DNA of 32,548 nt from Paenibacillus sp. (GTDB lineage: Bacteria; Bacillota; Bacilli; Paenibacillales; NBRC-103111): the NCBI GenBank assembly GCA_029239545.1, contig JARBUQ010000003.1, forward strand, positions 1 to 32,548. The letters are read 5' to 3'. Shown here piece after piece: positions 1 through 9,616 of the stretch (position 1 is its first letter; the number at the start of each line of letters is the position of its first letter). The notes under the pieces were generated by a model, which saw nothing but the letters and a program-made list of their open reading frames with translations, had not been told where the DNA came from and made no database searches. The position numbers and the translations under genes are program-made.

Positions 1-231
1 GAATCAGCCGATTTAATTGCAGGACCGAAACTCACTCTCTCTACACGATCCCCGAGTCGATTCTCTTGCCTGTTTACTTCTGCAACCAATCCGGCCTCAC
101 TCGTCGGGTCAACGCAATTTATTTGCTTTTTACAGCTCATTTCCACCACCCAGACAAGGAACCGAGCATAGGAAGCCCCTTCGCTCTCCCGCAGAATCTT
201 ATACTTTCTGGTAAGTTCATAAAATAAAAAA

Positions 232-263
232 AAGCTATTGAGAGCATTACACTCAATAGCTTC
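232..263 (-). terminator. Rho-independent terminator downstream of the ABC-F gene
   Basis: Minus strand AAGCTATTGAG-TGTAATGCT-CTCAATAGCTT followed by TTTTTT: perfect 11-bp stem plus U tract. Confidence 0.85.
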
Positions 264-272
264 GTTTCTTCT

Positions 273-1835
273 TTATTTCGACTTCACGTTCTGGTTTGAC
301 CATTCTTCCACATTCCAGGTTTTGGTTACCCAACCCTCATAGAATTCCGGCTCATGGCTGACTAGAAGAATTGTGCCCTTGTACTCTTTGAGTGCCCGCT
401 TCAGCTCCTCTTTGGCTACTACGTCCAAGTGATTGGTCGGCTCGTCAAATAAGATCCAATTGCTCTCATCCATCAACAGCTTGCATAAGCGAACCTTCGC
501 CTGCTCGCCCCCGCTCAGCATATTGAGCGGTCTTGTAATATGCTCATTGGTCAGGCCGCAACGAGCTAGGGCACCACGAACTTCATTCTGATTCATATGA
601 GGAAACGCATTCCACACATCATCGATTGGAGTGGAGTTGCCTGCCTTCGTCTCCTGCTCAAAATAAGCAGGGAATAAAAAGTCTCCGCGTTCAGTCTTCC
701 CGCTATAAGGCTCAACTCTGCCCAAAATCGTCTTCAGCAAGGTGGATTTACCTACGCCATTGCACCCGACAATAGCTATTTTCTCTCCGCGTTCAATGAG
801 TACATTCATCTTAGGGAGGAGCGGGTAAGTATAGCCGATTTCCATATCTTCACCACGGAATACGAGCTTCCCGCTTGAACGAGCGTCTTTAAATACAAAT
901 GTCGGCTTCATTGCAGTTTCCGGACGATCGATCCGGTCAATTCGATCCAACTGCTTCTCCCGGCTCTTGGCTCGACCTGAAGTGGAATACCGTGCCTTGT
1001 TTCGTTGGATAAAGTCTTCCTGCTTCTTGATAAACTCCTGCTGCTTCTCATATGCGCTAATATGCTGGTTCTTATTCATCTCCGCCATGGACAGGAACTT
1101 CTCGTAATTAGCCGTATAACGAGTCAGCTTGGAAAATTCCAAGTGGTATATAATATCCACAACCTGATTCATAAAGTCCGTATCATGGGAAATCAACATA
1201 AACGCATAGGGGTAATTTTTCAAATAGTTGGTTAACCATTGAATATGCTCGACATCCAAATAGTTGGTAGGCTCATCAAGGAGCAGCACCATAGGCTTCT
1301 CCAGAAGCAGCTTGGCCAAGAGCACCTTCGTACGCTGACCTCCGCTTAAGCTTGCCACATCCCGCTCGAGACCAATGGCGTCAATACCTAGACCGTTGGC
1401 CATTTCTTCGACCTTGACATCTAGCAAATAAAATCCGCTCGTCTCCAATCGATCCTGAATGTCACCCATTTGCTCAAGCAAGAGCTCTAACTCCTCGGGC
1501 GTAGCATCCCCCATCTTATCCGTAATCTCCATCAGCTCACGCTCTTGCTCGAGCAACGGTAGAAAAGCGTCCTTTAGTACATCACGAATCGTCTTACCTG
1601 GTGTAAGAGTAGTATGCTGATCAAGGTAGCCATACTGAACTCTGGGAGTCCACTCTACTTTGCCAGTATCCTTTAATACTTTACCGGTCAAAATATTCAT
1701 CATTGTCGATTTGCCCACGCCGTTAGCGCCGACAAGTCCTACATGTTCGCCAGCTAACAAACGAAAAGAAACGTTCTGGAATAGAACGCGATCTCCGAAG
1801 CTGTGGCTTAATTCTTCAACAGTCAAAAGGCTCAT
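273..1835 (-). CDS. ABC-F family ATP-binding protein (YkpA/YbiT-like)
   Basis: Two ABC cassettes (GANGVGKST, LSGGQ, LLLDEPTNYLD; GCNGVGKST, LSGGEQ, LFDEPTNHLD), no TM segments; 520 aa. Confidence 0.93.
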   Translation of the reverse strand: MSLLTVEELSHSFGDRVLFQNVSFRLLAGEHVGLVGANGVGKSTMMNILTGKVLKDTGKVEWTPRVQYGYLDQHTTLTPGKTIRDVLKDAFLPLLEQERELMEITDKMGDATPEELELLLEQMGDIQDRLETSGFYLLDVKVEEMANGLGIDAIGLERDVASLSGGQRTKVLLAKLLLEKPMVLLLDEPTNYLDVEHIQWLTNYLKNYPYAFMLISHDTDFMNQVVDIIYHLEFSKLTRYTANYEKFLSMAEMNKNQHISAYEKQQEFIKKQEDFIQRNKARYSTSGRAKSREKQLDRIDRIDRPETAMKPTFVFKDARSSGKLVFRGEDMEIGYTYPLLPKMNVLIERGEKIAIVGCNGVGKSTLLKTILGRVEPYSGKTERGDFLFPAYFEQETKAGNSTPIDDVWNAFPHMNQNEVRGALARCGLTNEHITRPLNMLSGGEQAKVRLCKLLMDESNWILFDEPTNHLDVVAKEELKRALKEYKGTILLVSHEPEFYEGWVTKTWNVEEWSNQNVKSK

Positions 1836-1894
1836 TGGTGTTCAATCTCCTGCTTTCTTCTACTTTGTTGACTTAAACCGTTCTGGAGAAACAT

Positions 1895-2182
1895 TTAGCT
1901 CTCGAAATCAATTGCGACTGCAGATTCCCGTACGGTTGCGATATAAGCAACTACTTCCTGATGGATCGGATGTACCTGATACTCATTCATAGCGTCCAGG
2001 GATTCAAACTTGGTAATGAGTCCAATATCGTAGGAGCGTTCAGAACGAACAATATCTTGACCAACTTCAATTGATAAAAGCTGAGGAATTTTCCCTTCCA
2101 TCCCGCGCAGCAATCCGATCATTTTGTCAGCAGCTTCTTGGCTTTTATCCTTCATTTTAAACAATACGATGTGTGTTAGCAA
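1895..2182 (-). CDS. Dabb family (stress-responsive alpha/beta barrel) protein
   Basis: (M)LTHIVLFKMKDKSQEAADKMIGLLRGMEGKIPQLLSIEVGQD...; TTG start at 2182 preceded by AAGGGG, shorter than the listed ORF (which starts at 2281). Confidence 0.8.
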   Translation of the reverse strand: MLTHIVLFKMKDKSQEAADKMIGLLRGMEGKIPQLLSIEVGQDIVRSERSYDIGLITKFESLDAMNEYQVHPIHQEVVAYIATVRESAVAIDFES

Positions 2183-2228
2183 CGTTAACTTCCCCTTTTT
2201 TGACAAGAATAGCTCTATTGTATCACAC

Positions 2229-3917
2229 TTATTCCGTCTTAAAAACAAATTGCGTGCGGATGATGCACAATTTGTCTCCATTTGCCAGAGGATAAGATTT
2301 ATAGGGTATCATCCGCTCACCGTTCCATGTAGTTCCATTGGTCGATCCGAGATCTTGCGCATAATAGCTATCGCTTCGCTTCATAATCTCCAAATGATGC
2401 TTCGATACCCCTGGTTTGTCCAAGCAATACACATCATGCCCACCTACCCGCCCGATGATAAAGCTGTCTGTCTCTATCATTATAGTTTCTGCAGGGCTCC
2501 CAGAATCTTTACTAATTTCTAGCCAAGGATAATGCAGGGAGGTTTCTTCATCCTCCAAAGTACCGTTCAAAGAAGATTCCAGCAATACCGTAGCAAGCTG
2601 CTGATGCTGTGATAAAGGGATCCGTTCTATGAGAGTAGAAGCAGGTTCAGCCTTTTCCATATTTGCAGAGGGCATAGAGGGCACTGCTTGCGGATAATGC
2701 CAGTTTGTTACGGGGGATGCCTCGGAAGCCTTCAACATCTGATTCTCCGACTGTTCATTATGAATGTCATCCGCGCTAACTGCTGATGATTCCACGCCAT
2801 TCTCATTGAGGAGCCATTTAGGACGAGCTCGAACCGCAAGGGCTGTGACAACAGCAATAATAAAGCTTCCAAAAAGTATGAGCAGAAACTCAGCCCGGGA
2901 GGTTGTATCCGTGTAGAAGCTCCACATAAAGCAAATAATGGCGAGAGAGGCAACAACCAAATAAGCTGATTTCCGAACGGAAACCGTTCGTGCAGCGAAT
3001 CCGGTCTCCCTATGGATCGGCAGTTCTCCCGTGTTCGAGGAAGGTCCAACTTCATCCTTTAATTCTCGAATCCGTTTCATCCAGCTAACAGGTCCTCTGG
3101 CAATTGAAGGACTGGATAACAAGTCGTCATTTGCACCCTTTGAATTCGCATTGGAGTTTAGAGATGGGGTGATCTTCAAAGGTTTAGCTGATTGGCTATT
3201 TGGACTGGGCGTAATGATTGACGAAGGATTATCGTAGGAAATCCATGCTGGTCGCGGCTTGCTAAGAACAGGTGTTTCAAAATCATGGGCGTGAGTGGCG
3301 GTGGGCGGGTTGATTCCAATAAAAGCAGCTGAGTCAGATAACACCAGGGTCAGGAGCCGTTCCTTCATCTCACCAAACCGAATTAAGTCATCACCTAGGA
3401 GAAGTAAAACTTGCGGGATCTGGTCGCCCTCCATTGAAGCGATAGAAGCTAGACACTGACTGGAAAATTGTCTAAGCTGTTCATGTATCGAAACTTCTCC
3501 GGCGTAGCTCCTGAGAGGAATGTAAGTGAAGAAAAGATCCGTAATATCATTACCTGTAAAAATATAATGTTTGTTCAGCATAACATTGTCGCTATCTAAC
3601 ATGTAACCGCTGCAATCAGCCAAAGCAGAAACAGTATGGAGCATCAGACGTAAATATTGATCCTGGGTCAGTCGCTCTCTTCGCAGTCGATGTGCTAACA
3701 TTTTTTTGCCGCCGATCTCATACAGCAGTTTGAGCGTATGATCGACCTGCTCTACTTCTACATGAAGCAATCTTGGAATTTTATTGTGATTCAGCATTTC
3801 CACTTGAATAGAAATGAGATCTTCTTCTCGCAGCTCCGGAGTCCTGTCTATTTGAAGATGATGATTGCCGTTATTTGAAGTATAATCCAGTCTCAGACCA
3901 CATATGTGTTCGCTCAT
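2229..3917 (-). CDS. DUF6382-like membrane protein with C-terminal FHA domain
   Basis: C-terminal FHA motifs (GRVGGHD, VSKHHLEI, DLGSTNGTTWNG); two central TM segments; ATG at 3917 preceded by AAAGGAG; family name for N-terminus from memory. Confidence 0.8.
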   Translation of the reverse strand: MSEHICGLRLDYTSNNGNHHLQIDRTPELREEDLISIQVEMLNHNKIPRLLHVEVEQVDHTLKLLYEIGGKKMLAHRLRRERLTQDQYLRLMLHTVSALADCSGYMLDSDNVMLNKHYIFTGNDITDLFFTYIPLRSYAGEVSIHEQLRQFSSQCLASIASMEGDQIPQVLLLLGDDLIRFGEMKERLLTLVLSDSAAFIGINPPTATHAHDFETPVLSKPRPAWISYDNPSSIITPSPNSQSAKPLKITPSLNSNANSKGANDDLLSSPSIARGPVSWMKRIRELKDEVGPSSNTGELPIHRETGFAARTVSVRKSAYLVVASLAIICFMWSFYTDTTSRAEFLLILFGSFIIAVVTALAVRARPKWLLNENGVESSAVSADDIHNEQSENQMLKASEASPVTNWHYPQAVPSMPSANMEKAEPASTLIERIPLSQHQQLATVLLESSLNGTLEDEETSLHYPWLEISKDSGSPAETIMIETDSFIIGRVGGHDVYCLDKPGVSKHHLEIMKRSDSYYAQDLGSTNGTTWNGERMIPYKSYPLANGDKLCIIRTQFVFKTE

Positions 3918-3937
3918 AACAAGCTCCTTTCCGAACG

Positions 3938-4456
3938 TCATAACCCGAGAGTCCACCATGTTAATCCCATTGCCGGCAGCACGGCATACATGAATGGAAA
4001 TTTAAGAGTTTCCGCTCTTCGCAATGCCTGGATAGGTTTTAAATTTCTCCAGACCCATATGCCGAACAGCACGGCAAATATTTGACCCAGCCGGTTAGCC
4101 AGCTCGCGTCTCCACACTACAATGACTAAACCCACAATACCTGCACATACAATTGAGTTCATCATGCTGTATACAACAAATTGAGCCCCAGTTAGTGCAC
4201 CAATTGCCCCAAATAACTTGACATCTCCTGCACCAACAGCTCCAATCATATATAATCCAAACATCAAGGCAAAACCAAGCAGCAGCCCTGCGGCTGAATC
4301 CCAGAAGCTTGCGGTACCTCCACCCACTCCCATCGCGGCCATCACTAAACCTGTGAGCATAGCAGGGATCGTTAAGCTGTTTGCAATTTTGGCTTGCCTG
4401 ACATCCTGAATAAAGGCGACAGCAAGCAACAAGGATAATGCCATATAACCTAACAT
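3938..4456 (-). CDS. A24 family prepilin peptidase (TadV/CpaA-like)
   Basis: Multi-TM, QDVRQAKI and GAGDVKLFGAIGAL catalytic Asp motifs, position in Tad locus. Confidence 0.9.
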   Translation of the reverse strand: MLGYMALSLLLAVAFIQDVRQAKIANSLTIPAMLTGLVMAAMGVGGGTASFWDSAAGLLLGFALMFGLYMIGAVGAGDVKLFGAIGALTGAQFVVYSMMNSIVCAGIVGLVIVVWRRELANRLGQIFAVLFGIWVWRNLKPIQALRRAETLKFPFMYAVLPAMGLTWWTLGL

Positions 4457-4477
4457 AATCTGGATTCTCCTTCCTTC

Positions 4478-5155
4478 TTAATAAGCTCCAACCCACAGCC
4501 GCTCATAGGACTGCTTGCGAAGTGTAACGGTACGTGCTGCGAAAGGAAGAGGGAGACTGACATCATATTCCGCCTCAACACCGATAAAAGCCTGGTCACC
4601 ACGAAACAGATTTGGAAGCTTGACATTCACTACCCTTAACCTCTCGGCATTGATCACATTTGGATCCGCTGCCTGCATAACAAGCTTCTTGAATGCCGCC
4701 TGAACGATTGGTTGGACAGGATCATCCCATATCGAAGAAGCCTGATCTTGAGCGCTCTGTTCAATGGACATTCGGAATTGTTGTTCCCAATCTACCAAGC
4801 TGAGTATAAAGTCCGGAATAAACGCCTCATAGCGATCTGCCCACTGCTCACCCTGAAGAAGCTTATCTCTTGCAGAAATGACTCGACTGGTAACATCGCC
4901 TACAAGAACACCGACCGAGCTGTTTTCATAGGAAGCTTTTGCTTCTCTAGCAAGCAATTGCATAGGATAACCATAAGCTGCAATCGGCTTTGTCGTTTCA
5001 GTTAGTGCTCGCTGCAGGGCCAGATCGGTCACAGCTAACTGAATGACAACTGCCATAGCAAGGACAAAAGCTAGAAAAAACGGCATAATGAGCGCCGCCT
5101 CCAGCACAATACCGCCTTGCTCCTGCTTACACCAACGAAGCCAATTCTTAGACAC
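4478..5155 (-). CDS. TadE/TadF-like pilus assembly protein
   Basis: N-terminal KQEQGGIVLEAALIMPFFLAFVLAMAVVIQLAV prepilin-like TM segment; GTG start at 5155 with upstream AGAGGAG preferred over TTG at 5185. Confidence 0.75.
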   Translation of the reverse strand: MSKNWLRWCKQEQGGIVLEAALIMPFFLAFVLAMAVVIQLAVTDLALQRALTETTKPIAAYGYPMQLLAREAKASYENSSVGVLVGDVTSRVISARDKLLQGEQWADRYEAFIPDFILSLVDWEQQFRMSIEQSAQDQASSIWDDPVQPIVQAAFKKLVMQAADPNVINAERLRVVNVKLPNLFRGDQAFIGVEAEYDVSLPLPFAARTVTLRKQSYERLWVGAY

Positions 5156-5181
5156 GATCCACCATTCTCCTCTGATCCGAG

Positions 5182-7488
5182 TCAATAGGACATGTAGGCT
5201 GTATGCCCTATATACACTCGATTACGTTTCACCTCATAATCTAGTAACGGCTCCAAAAAAGGAAAGAACCACAGCCGCTCAGTGGCGACTACATGGCCTT
5301 GCATGTATGTATGCTTTGTCGTAAGATCGCGACCTGTGTTAGCTTCGATCAACGCTTGCATACGGGACATTGTAGTCAGATTATTGCTGTGGAGCATATA
5401 AAAAATTCTCAAATAATCTTTATAATTCATCGTAACTGCATTTCCTGCCAGCTTCTCCGATACGGGAACGGAGAGCCCGTCGACCAGCTTGGTCATATCC
5501 TGATATGCCTTCACAGCTCCTTCCGCTGCTGCCCATACGATCGTTAGCAGAGGAGATCCGGCAGCACCAATCAGTTTCGCCTCTGTACTGAATAATGCTT
5601 CAGTCGTTCTGATAGCCAGGCGCAATGCAAACATCTCTGCATAGGCAGAGGATTGATTAAGCATGCAGGAGGCATGTCCGTATAAAATGTATTCGGCCTC
5701 TTGATTGTACAAAGCATGCTGCTGAGGATTCGATAAAGCCGCAGAACGTATGACCTTCCCCCCACCTTCGGGTTGTTTACCGAACGTTCTATAATTAAAT
5801 TTCTCAAGAGCAAACTCGTTCACGTATAATTCGTCTCTGAACGAGCCTGCCAAGTTCGTTATCATAGGCACGATAGTGTCAATCAATTGAAAGGCCCTGC
5901 TCTTTGCTGCTTCTCCGCTGCTGAGTGCTCCATTAGAATTGACGCCGCCATTAGGTGCTGAACCGGGTTGTACTCGATTGTATTCCATATACTTCGCGGC
6001 AAGAGAAATTGATGTGGGATTGGAGCCCCCTTTCTCCAAGCTCTCATAAATGGTTTGTCCCCCGCTTAACCCCCCGCATTCTGCTACTAGCTTTTTTAAT
6101 TGATCTACGACCTCATTAATACGATTAAGCTGAGTCTGGCGCTCTCTATCGTTGGATGCACTCGCCTGCTTTCTTTTGTCTTCCTCCGCCTGTCGGCTCG
6201 CGATAACCTCTGAAGCTCTTGCCGCATAAGCTGCGTTGGATTCGGAGAGGATGCCATATCTCTCAGGGGTCCACCTGTTATCTCCGAGAAAAGGGGTTGT
6301 CGCATGCATAGCACCTGCAAAACCATTCATTAATCCAGCTGCGCTGCTGGCCTCCACTTTGTAAAGAGCATAATAGGAGCCAGGTTTCACGATATGAGCT
6401 GCTGCATCTGCTGTCAAGATTGGAGCTGTCCCTGCTGCTGCAGATGTGGAAACATAGCTCCGAATGGAGTCGTCCAGCTTCTGCGCTTCATCTAGCCGGG
6501 CTGTAACAGCTTCCTGCAAGCTCACTAGAAGAGCCGCGTCTCTTACGGTCTCCGCCTTCGTGATCTCGAGCAGCAGCGTATATTGGGGAATGACACGCAA
6601 TAAAGTTTGTAAATCCGTCATTTGCTCGCTTAGAGAGGTTATGCTGCTCTGCAAAGCATTTATATTGCTTTGAGCCTCTACAATTAATTGCTGATTTTCT
6701 TTAGCCTTCTTAAGAAGCTCCTGCAGCGCAAAGGACTGAACGGTCAGTGCTTCTGCAAGCCGTCCATTCTGCTTCTCAAGCGCTTGAAGAGACTCTTGAA
6801 TCGCTGATATATCCCAAATCCCAATCCTTGCGCTTAATTGATCCAGTTCAGAGAGCCGAATGGCATGATAGGCACGAAAGATAGCGGTCTTCTCTTTCAT
6901 CTTCAGCAGCAAGTCCCACGCTTCATCCAGAGCCTGCTCACGTTTAAGCACAAGGCTTTCGATCTCCTGGGCCTGTTTGTTAAAAGCAGCCGCTCCCGAC
7001 AAAGCCGCAACGGTATTCGATCCCCCCATAAGCTTATCCATAACCTGAACAGTAAACTCAGCGGGTGCCCTATACTTCATTTCTTCTAATATTTGCTGGC
7101 GAAACACCGTATGGTTAGCGAGGGTGTATAGTCCTTTCAATTGAATGGATTGCTCGTCCGCTGCTGGTCTGACCAACGTCCATACCCTGGACGTGGCGCT
7201 TATCTCCGTATTCCGGGAGAGCACCTCCTGGAACAAGTGCTCCGCATCTTCTTCATTCAATCCTAGTGCATATAACCCATAGTCTTTCAGAACGTTATCA
7301 TAGGCTGACAATGTGGACCGAAGGGCAGCCTTGAGTGAAACATCTGATTCACGCTCTGCGATCCTTATTCTCACGATATCAATAAGAACCGCGTGAAATA
7401 TAAACATGGGGGCAATGATGAGCATTAGAAATACAGATGCAGATCCTCTTGATGATTTCCAAAATCTTAGTAAGCTTTTCAAATCCAA
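5182..7488 (-). CDS. DUF5702-like Tad-locus protein (TadG-like)
   Basis: N-terminal SSRGSASVFLMLIIAPMFIFHAVLIDIVRIRIAERESD, long coiled-coil-rich middle; embedded in Tad operon; TTG start (7488 or 7482). Confidence 0.75.
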   Translation of the reverse strand: MDLKSLLRFWKSSRGSASVFLMLIIAPMFIFHAVLIDIVRIRIAERESDVSLKAALRSTLSAYDNVLKDYGLYALGLNEEDAEHLFQEVLSRNTEISATSRVWTLVRPAADEQSIQLKGLYTLANHTVFRQQILEEMKYRAPAEFTVQVMDKLMGGSNTVAALSGAAAFNKQAQEIESLVLKREQALDEAWDLLLKMKEKTAIFRAYHAIRLSELDQLSARIGIWDISAIQESLQALEKQNGRLAEALTVQSFALQELLKKAKENQQLIVEAQSNINALQSSITSLSEQMTDLQTLLRVIPQYTLLLEITKAETVRDAALLVSLQEAVTARLDEAQKLDDSIRSYVSTSAAAGTAPILTADAAAHIVKPGSYYALYKVEASSAAGLMNGFAGAMHATTPFLGDNRWTPERYGILSESNAAYAARASEVIASRQAEEDKRKQASASNDRERQTQLNRINEVVDQLKKLVAECGGLSGGQTIYESLEKGGSNPTSISLAAKYMEYNRVQPGSAPNGGVNSNGALSSGEAAKSRAFQLIDTIVPMITNLAGSFRDELYVNEFALEKFNYRTFGKQPEGGGKVIRSAALSNPQQHALYNQEAEYILYGHASCMLNQSSAYAEMFALRLAIRTTEALFSTEAKLIGAAGSPLLTIVWAAAEGAVKAYQDMTKLVDGLSVPVSEKLAGNAVTMNYKDYLRIFYMLHSNNLTTMSRMQALIEANTGRDLTTKHTYMQGHVVATERLWFFPFLEPLLDYEVKRNRVYIGHTAYMSY

Positions 7489-7519
7489 TCTCCCTTCTGA
7501 ACATACGGGAGAAGACCGC

Positions 7520-8542
7520 TCACGAATGAATCACTACGATAATCCCCCGCTTCTCCAATTCTTTACGCAGTGGCTTGGACGGCCCCAACTTCCCATTGCG
7601 ACTATCGCGAAAAAAGTGCCAAACAACCCCTCTTACTTGACCAGCTGTCTGAATAAGCTCCAAGTCTTTAGCAATTTGATGTTCGATTGATTCGGTCTTG
7701 GACGTATACCCGAACTTAGCCTCATGGAACAGCCCGTCAGGATCCAATGCATCGAGCTTCCTCTGCTGCCCTGACGCTGTCGTGACAAATACAGGAGCTG
7801 GACTGCCAAGCAAACTTCTTAAAAACTCAGCCGCTTCTTTCTCTGACTTCAATTGTACCTCCGCAGACGGCGGCTCATCTGTCTCAGTGGGAAGCGGAAT
7901 GGGTGATTCTCTATGAGAGAGCATATCTTTAAATCTGCCAGCGAGTGTAGTAACAAAATCAATTGTGCGAATAAGTTCTACAGGTTCCGTAACCACTGCT
8001 CGTACAGAAACATCCGTCGATGGCAAGAACCATCCTTTCGTCAAAGAAGGAAGCCGTGACTTTCTGTCCACCGCGACCTCTACCTGTCGGCTGTACAATC
8101 GATTTGAATAGCTAAGCCCTCCTTCAACCATGCCAGGTAATAAGGCGGCTGCTTTGCGAAGCTTGCCTTGAGGATTGGCAGGGTATTCCTCCGGTTCAAG
8201 TGAACTGACTGGAACGGAAAGGCGCGAGCTATCATTTTTCACCAAAAAACCGAACGCATCCGAGATGCTGTCACTGCCTGTCCTCCAATACAGCTTGTCA
8301 TACTGTCCTATCGGAAATGCACCAGTAATCAGATCCTTGGCGCTATTATCCCAGTTGGATGCAGAACGGTCGGCCACAGCAGCAGCGACAGCATATAGAT
8401 CGGAGCGGTTATACAGCATAAAGCTGAAACTTAACAGAGCAAGGAGTGCCAGCATCAAAACAGGGAATGTCAGAGATGCCTCCAATGTAAAGCTGCCAGA
8501 TTGGTCCTGACCAATCATTCTTAACATTCTCCTTACCCTCAT
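7520..8542 (-). CDS. TadE-like pilus assembly protein
   Basis: GQDQSGSFTLEASLTFPVLMLALLALLSFSFMLYNR: class III prepilin-like motif; start overlaps the Flp stop codon. Confidence 0.8.
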   Translation of the reverse strand: MRVRRMLRMIGQDQSGSFTLEASLTFPVLMLALLALLSFSFMLYNRSDLYAVAAAVADRSASNWDNSAKDLITGAFPIGQYDKLYWRTGSDSISDAFGFLVKNDSSRLSVPVSSLEPEEYPANPQGKLRKAAALLPGMVEGGLSYSNRLYSRQVEVAVDRKSRLPSLTKGWFLPSTDVSVRAVVTEPVELIRTIDFVTTLAGRFKDMLSHRESPIPLPTETDEPPSAEVQLKSEKEAAEFLRSLLGSPAPVFVTTASGQQRKLDALDPDGLFHEAKFGYTSKTESIEHQIAKDLELIQTAGQVRGVVWHFFRDSRNGKLGPSKPLRKELEKRGIIVVIHS

Positions 8543-8775
8543 GGAGCAGCAGGTGATGTGCAGGTGCTGGGATTAGACAAACATTCCTTGTTCCCGGCGT
8601 TGCCTAACTCCTCGTTAGCTTGACCGAATAAAGATTTAATAAAGCTTAATATCCACTTGCGAAAGGCTACAGCAACGATAACAAGGACAGCGACAATAAG
8701 CAGAAGCTCAAGTGTCCCGAGCCCTTCCTCATCTTTCCAAACCTGATGCAACAAGCGTCGAATATAATGAAGCAT
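8539..8775 (-). CDS. Flp1-type type IVb pilin
   Basis: 78 aa, KDEEG/LGTLELLLIVAVLVIVAVAFRKWI hydrophobic N-terminus with Glu5. Confidence 0.85.
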   Translation of the reverse strand: MLHYIRRLLHQVWKDEEGLGTLELLLIVAVLVIVAVAFRKWILSFIKSLFGQANEELGNAGNKECLSNPSTCTSPAAP

Positions 8776-8820
8776 AATGATTCCTCCCTACCTGATTTAT
8801 TAAAGCTTCAGCACGCAAAA

Positions 8821-9600
8821 CTATGGCTGATTCATCATCGATACAGCAGGTGCCGCGACAATCGTCATCACTACCAGAAAAATCAAAAGCATGGGAAAAA
8901 TTAGCTTGGACGAGGCTTCCTCCCCTAACGTACGGGTTATGGCTTTTCTTCTCTCCCACATCTCGCTGGACAGCGCCTTCAGAGCCAACACGAACGAATC
9001 GCCGCCTCGTTTATAATTCATTAAAACAGTCGTTGTAAAAACGGATATCTCTTGAACTGCACATCTTTTACTTAATCGCTCCATGAGGAGATGGAAAGGT
9101 TCCCGATTCTGAATGCCGGATGCGAGGAGAGCGATTTCTTTTTGAAGGGGGCTTCGCGCAGACTCTATTGAATCTCCAGGGAGAAACCGATTCGAAGCAC
9201 ATCTTAGAAAAGCGCCCTGCACCGTTTCACCTGCGTTAAGCAGCAGAGTCATTCGATTCAGCAAGTCGGGCAGCTCGAGGACGATCGCCTGCTTCTTTCG
9301 CTTGATTCGAAGATCCAGCTCTTTGTATAGAGCCAGAGGAATACATAGGATCAGCAGGAAACCACAGAATAATAGAGCCAAATCTCCACCTGTTAAAGCG
9401 ACCAAAATAATAAGAGCTATTAAACCACCCGCTTCTATCAGCAACACCTGAGCTGCAAAATGTTTGGAATGCTTCTGTTCCCGATTATCCCCGTAAAGCG
9501 CCATCATCTTTGGATGCAGATGGATTTTGACCGCCTGCAGCTTGTCGAGCAGCTTGAATTGTTCCACAATAACGAGTGCAGCAGCAAAGAGCCAAGCCAC
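8821..9600 (-). CDS. tadC: TadC-like type II secretion system F family protein
   Basis: T2SS-F fold signature (LPDLLNRMTLLLNAGETVQGAF...), C-terminal TM; GTG start at 9600. Confidence 0.85.
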   Translation of the reverse strand: MAWLFAAALVIVEQFKLLDKLQAVKIHLHPKMMALYGDNREQKHSKHFAAQVLLIEAGGLIALIILVALTGGDLALLFCGFLLILCIPLALYKELDLRIKRKKQAIVLELPDLLNRMTLLLNAGETVQGAFLRCASNRFLPGDSIESARSPLQKEIALLASGIQNREPFHLLMERLSKRCAVQEISVFTTTVLMNYKRGGDSFVLALKALSSEMWERRKAITRTLGEEASSKLIFPMLLIFLVVMTIVAAPAVSMMNQP

Positions 9601-9616
9601 AATTCCAACACCTTCC

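Noticed and set aside
2965-2990. CGAAC-N7-GTTCG palindrome resembling a LexA site
   Set aside because: Spacing is 7 rather than 4 and it lies within the FHA coding sequence.
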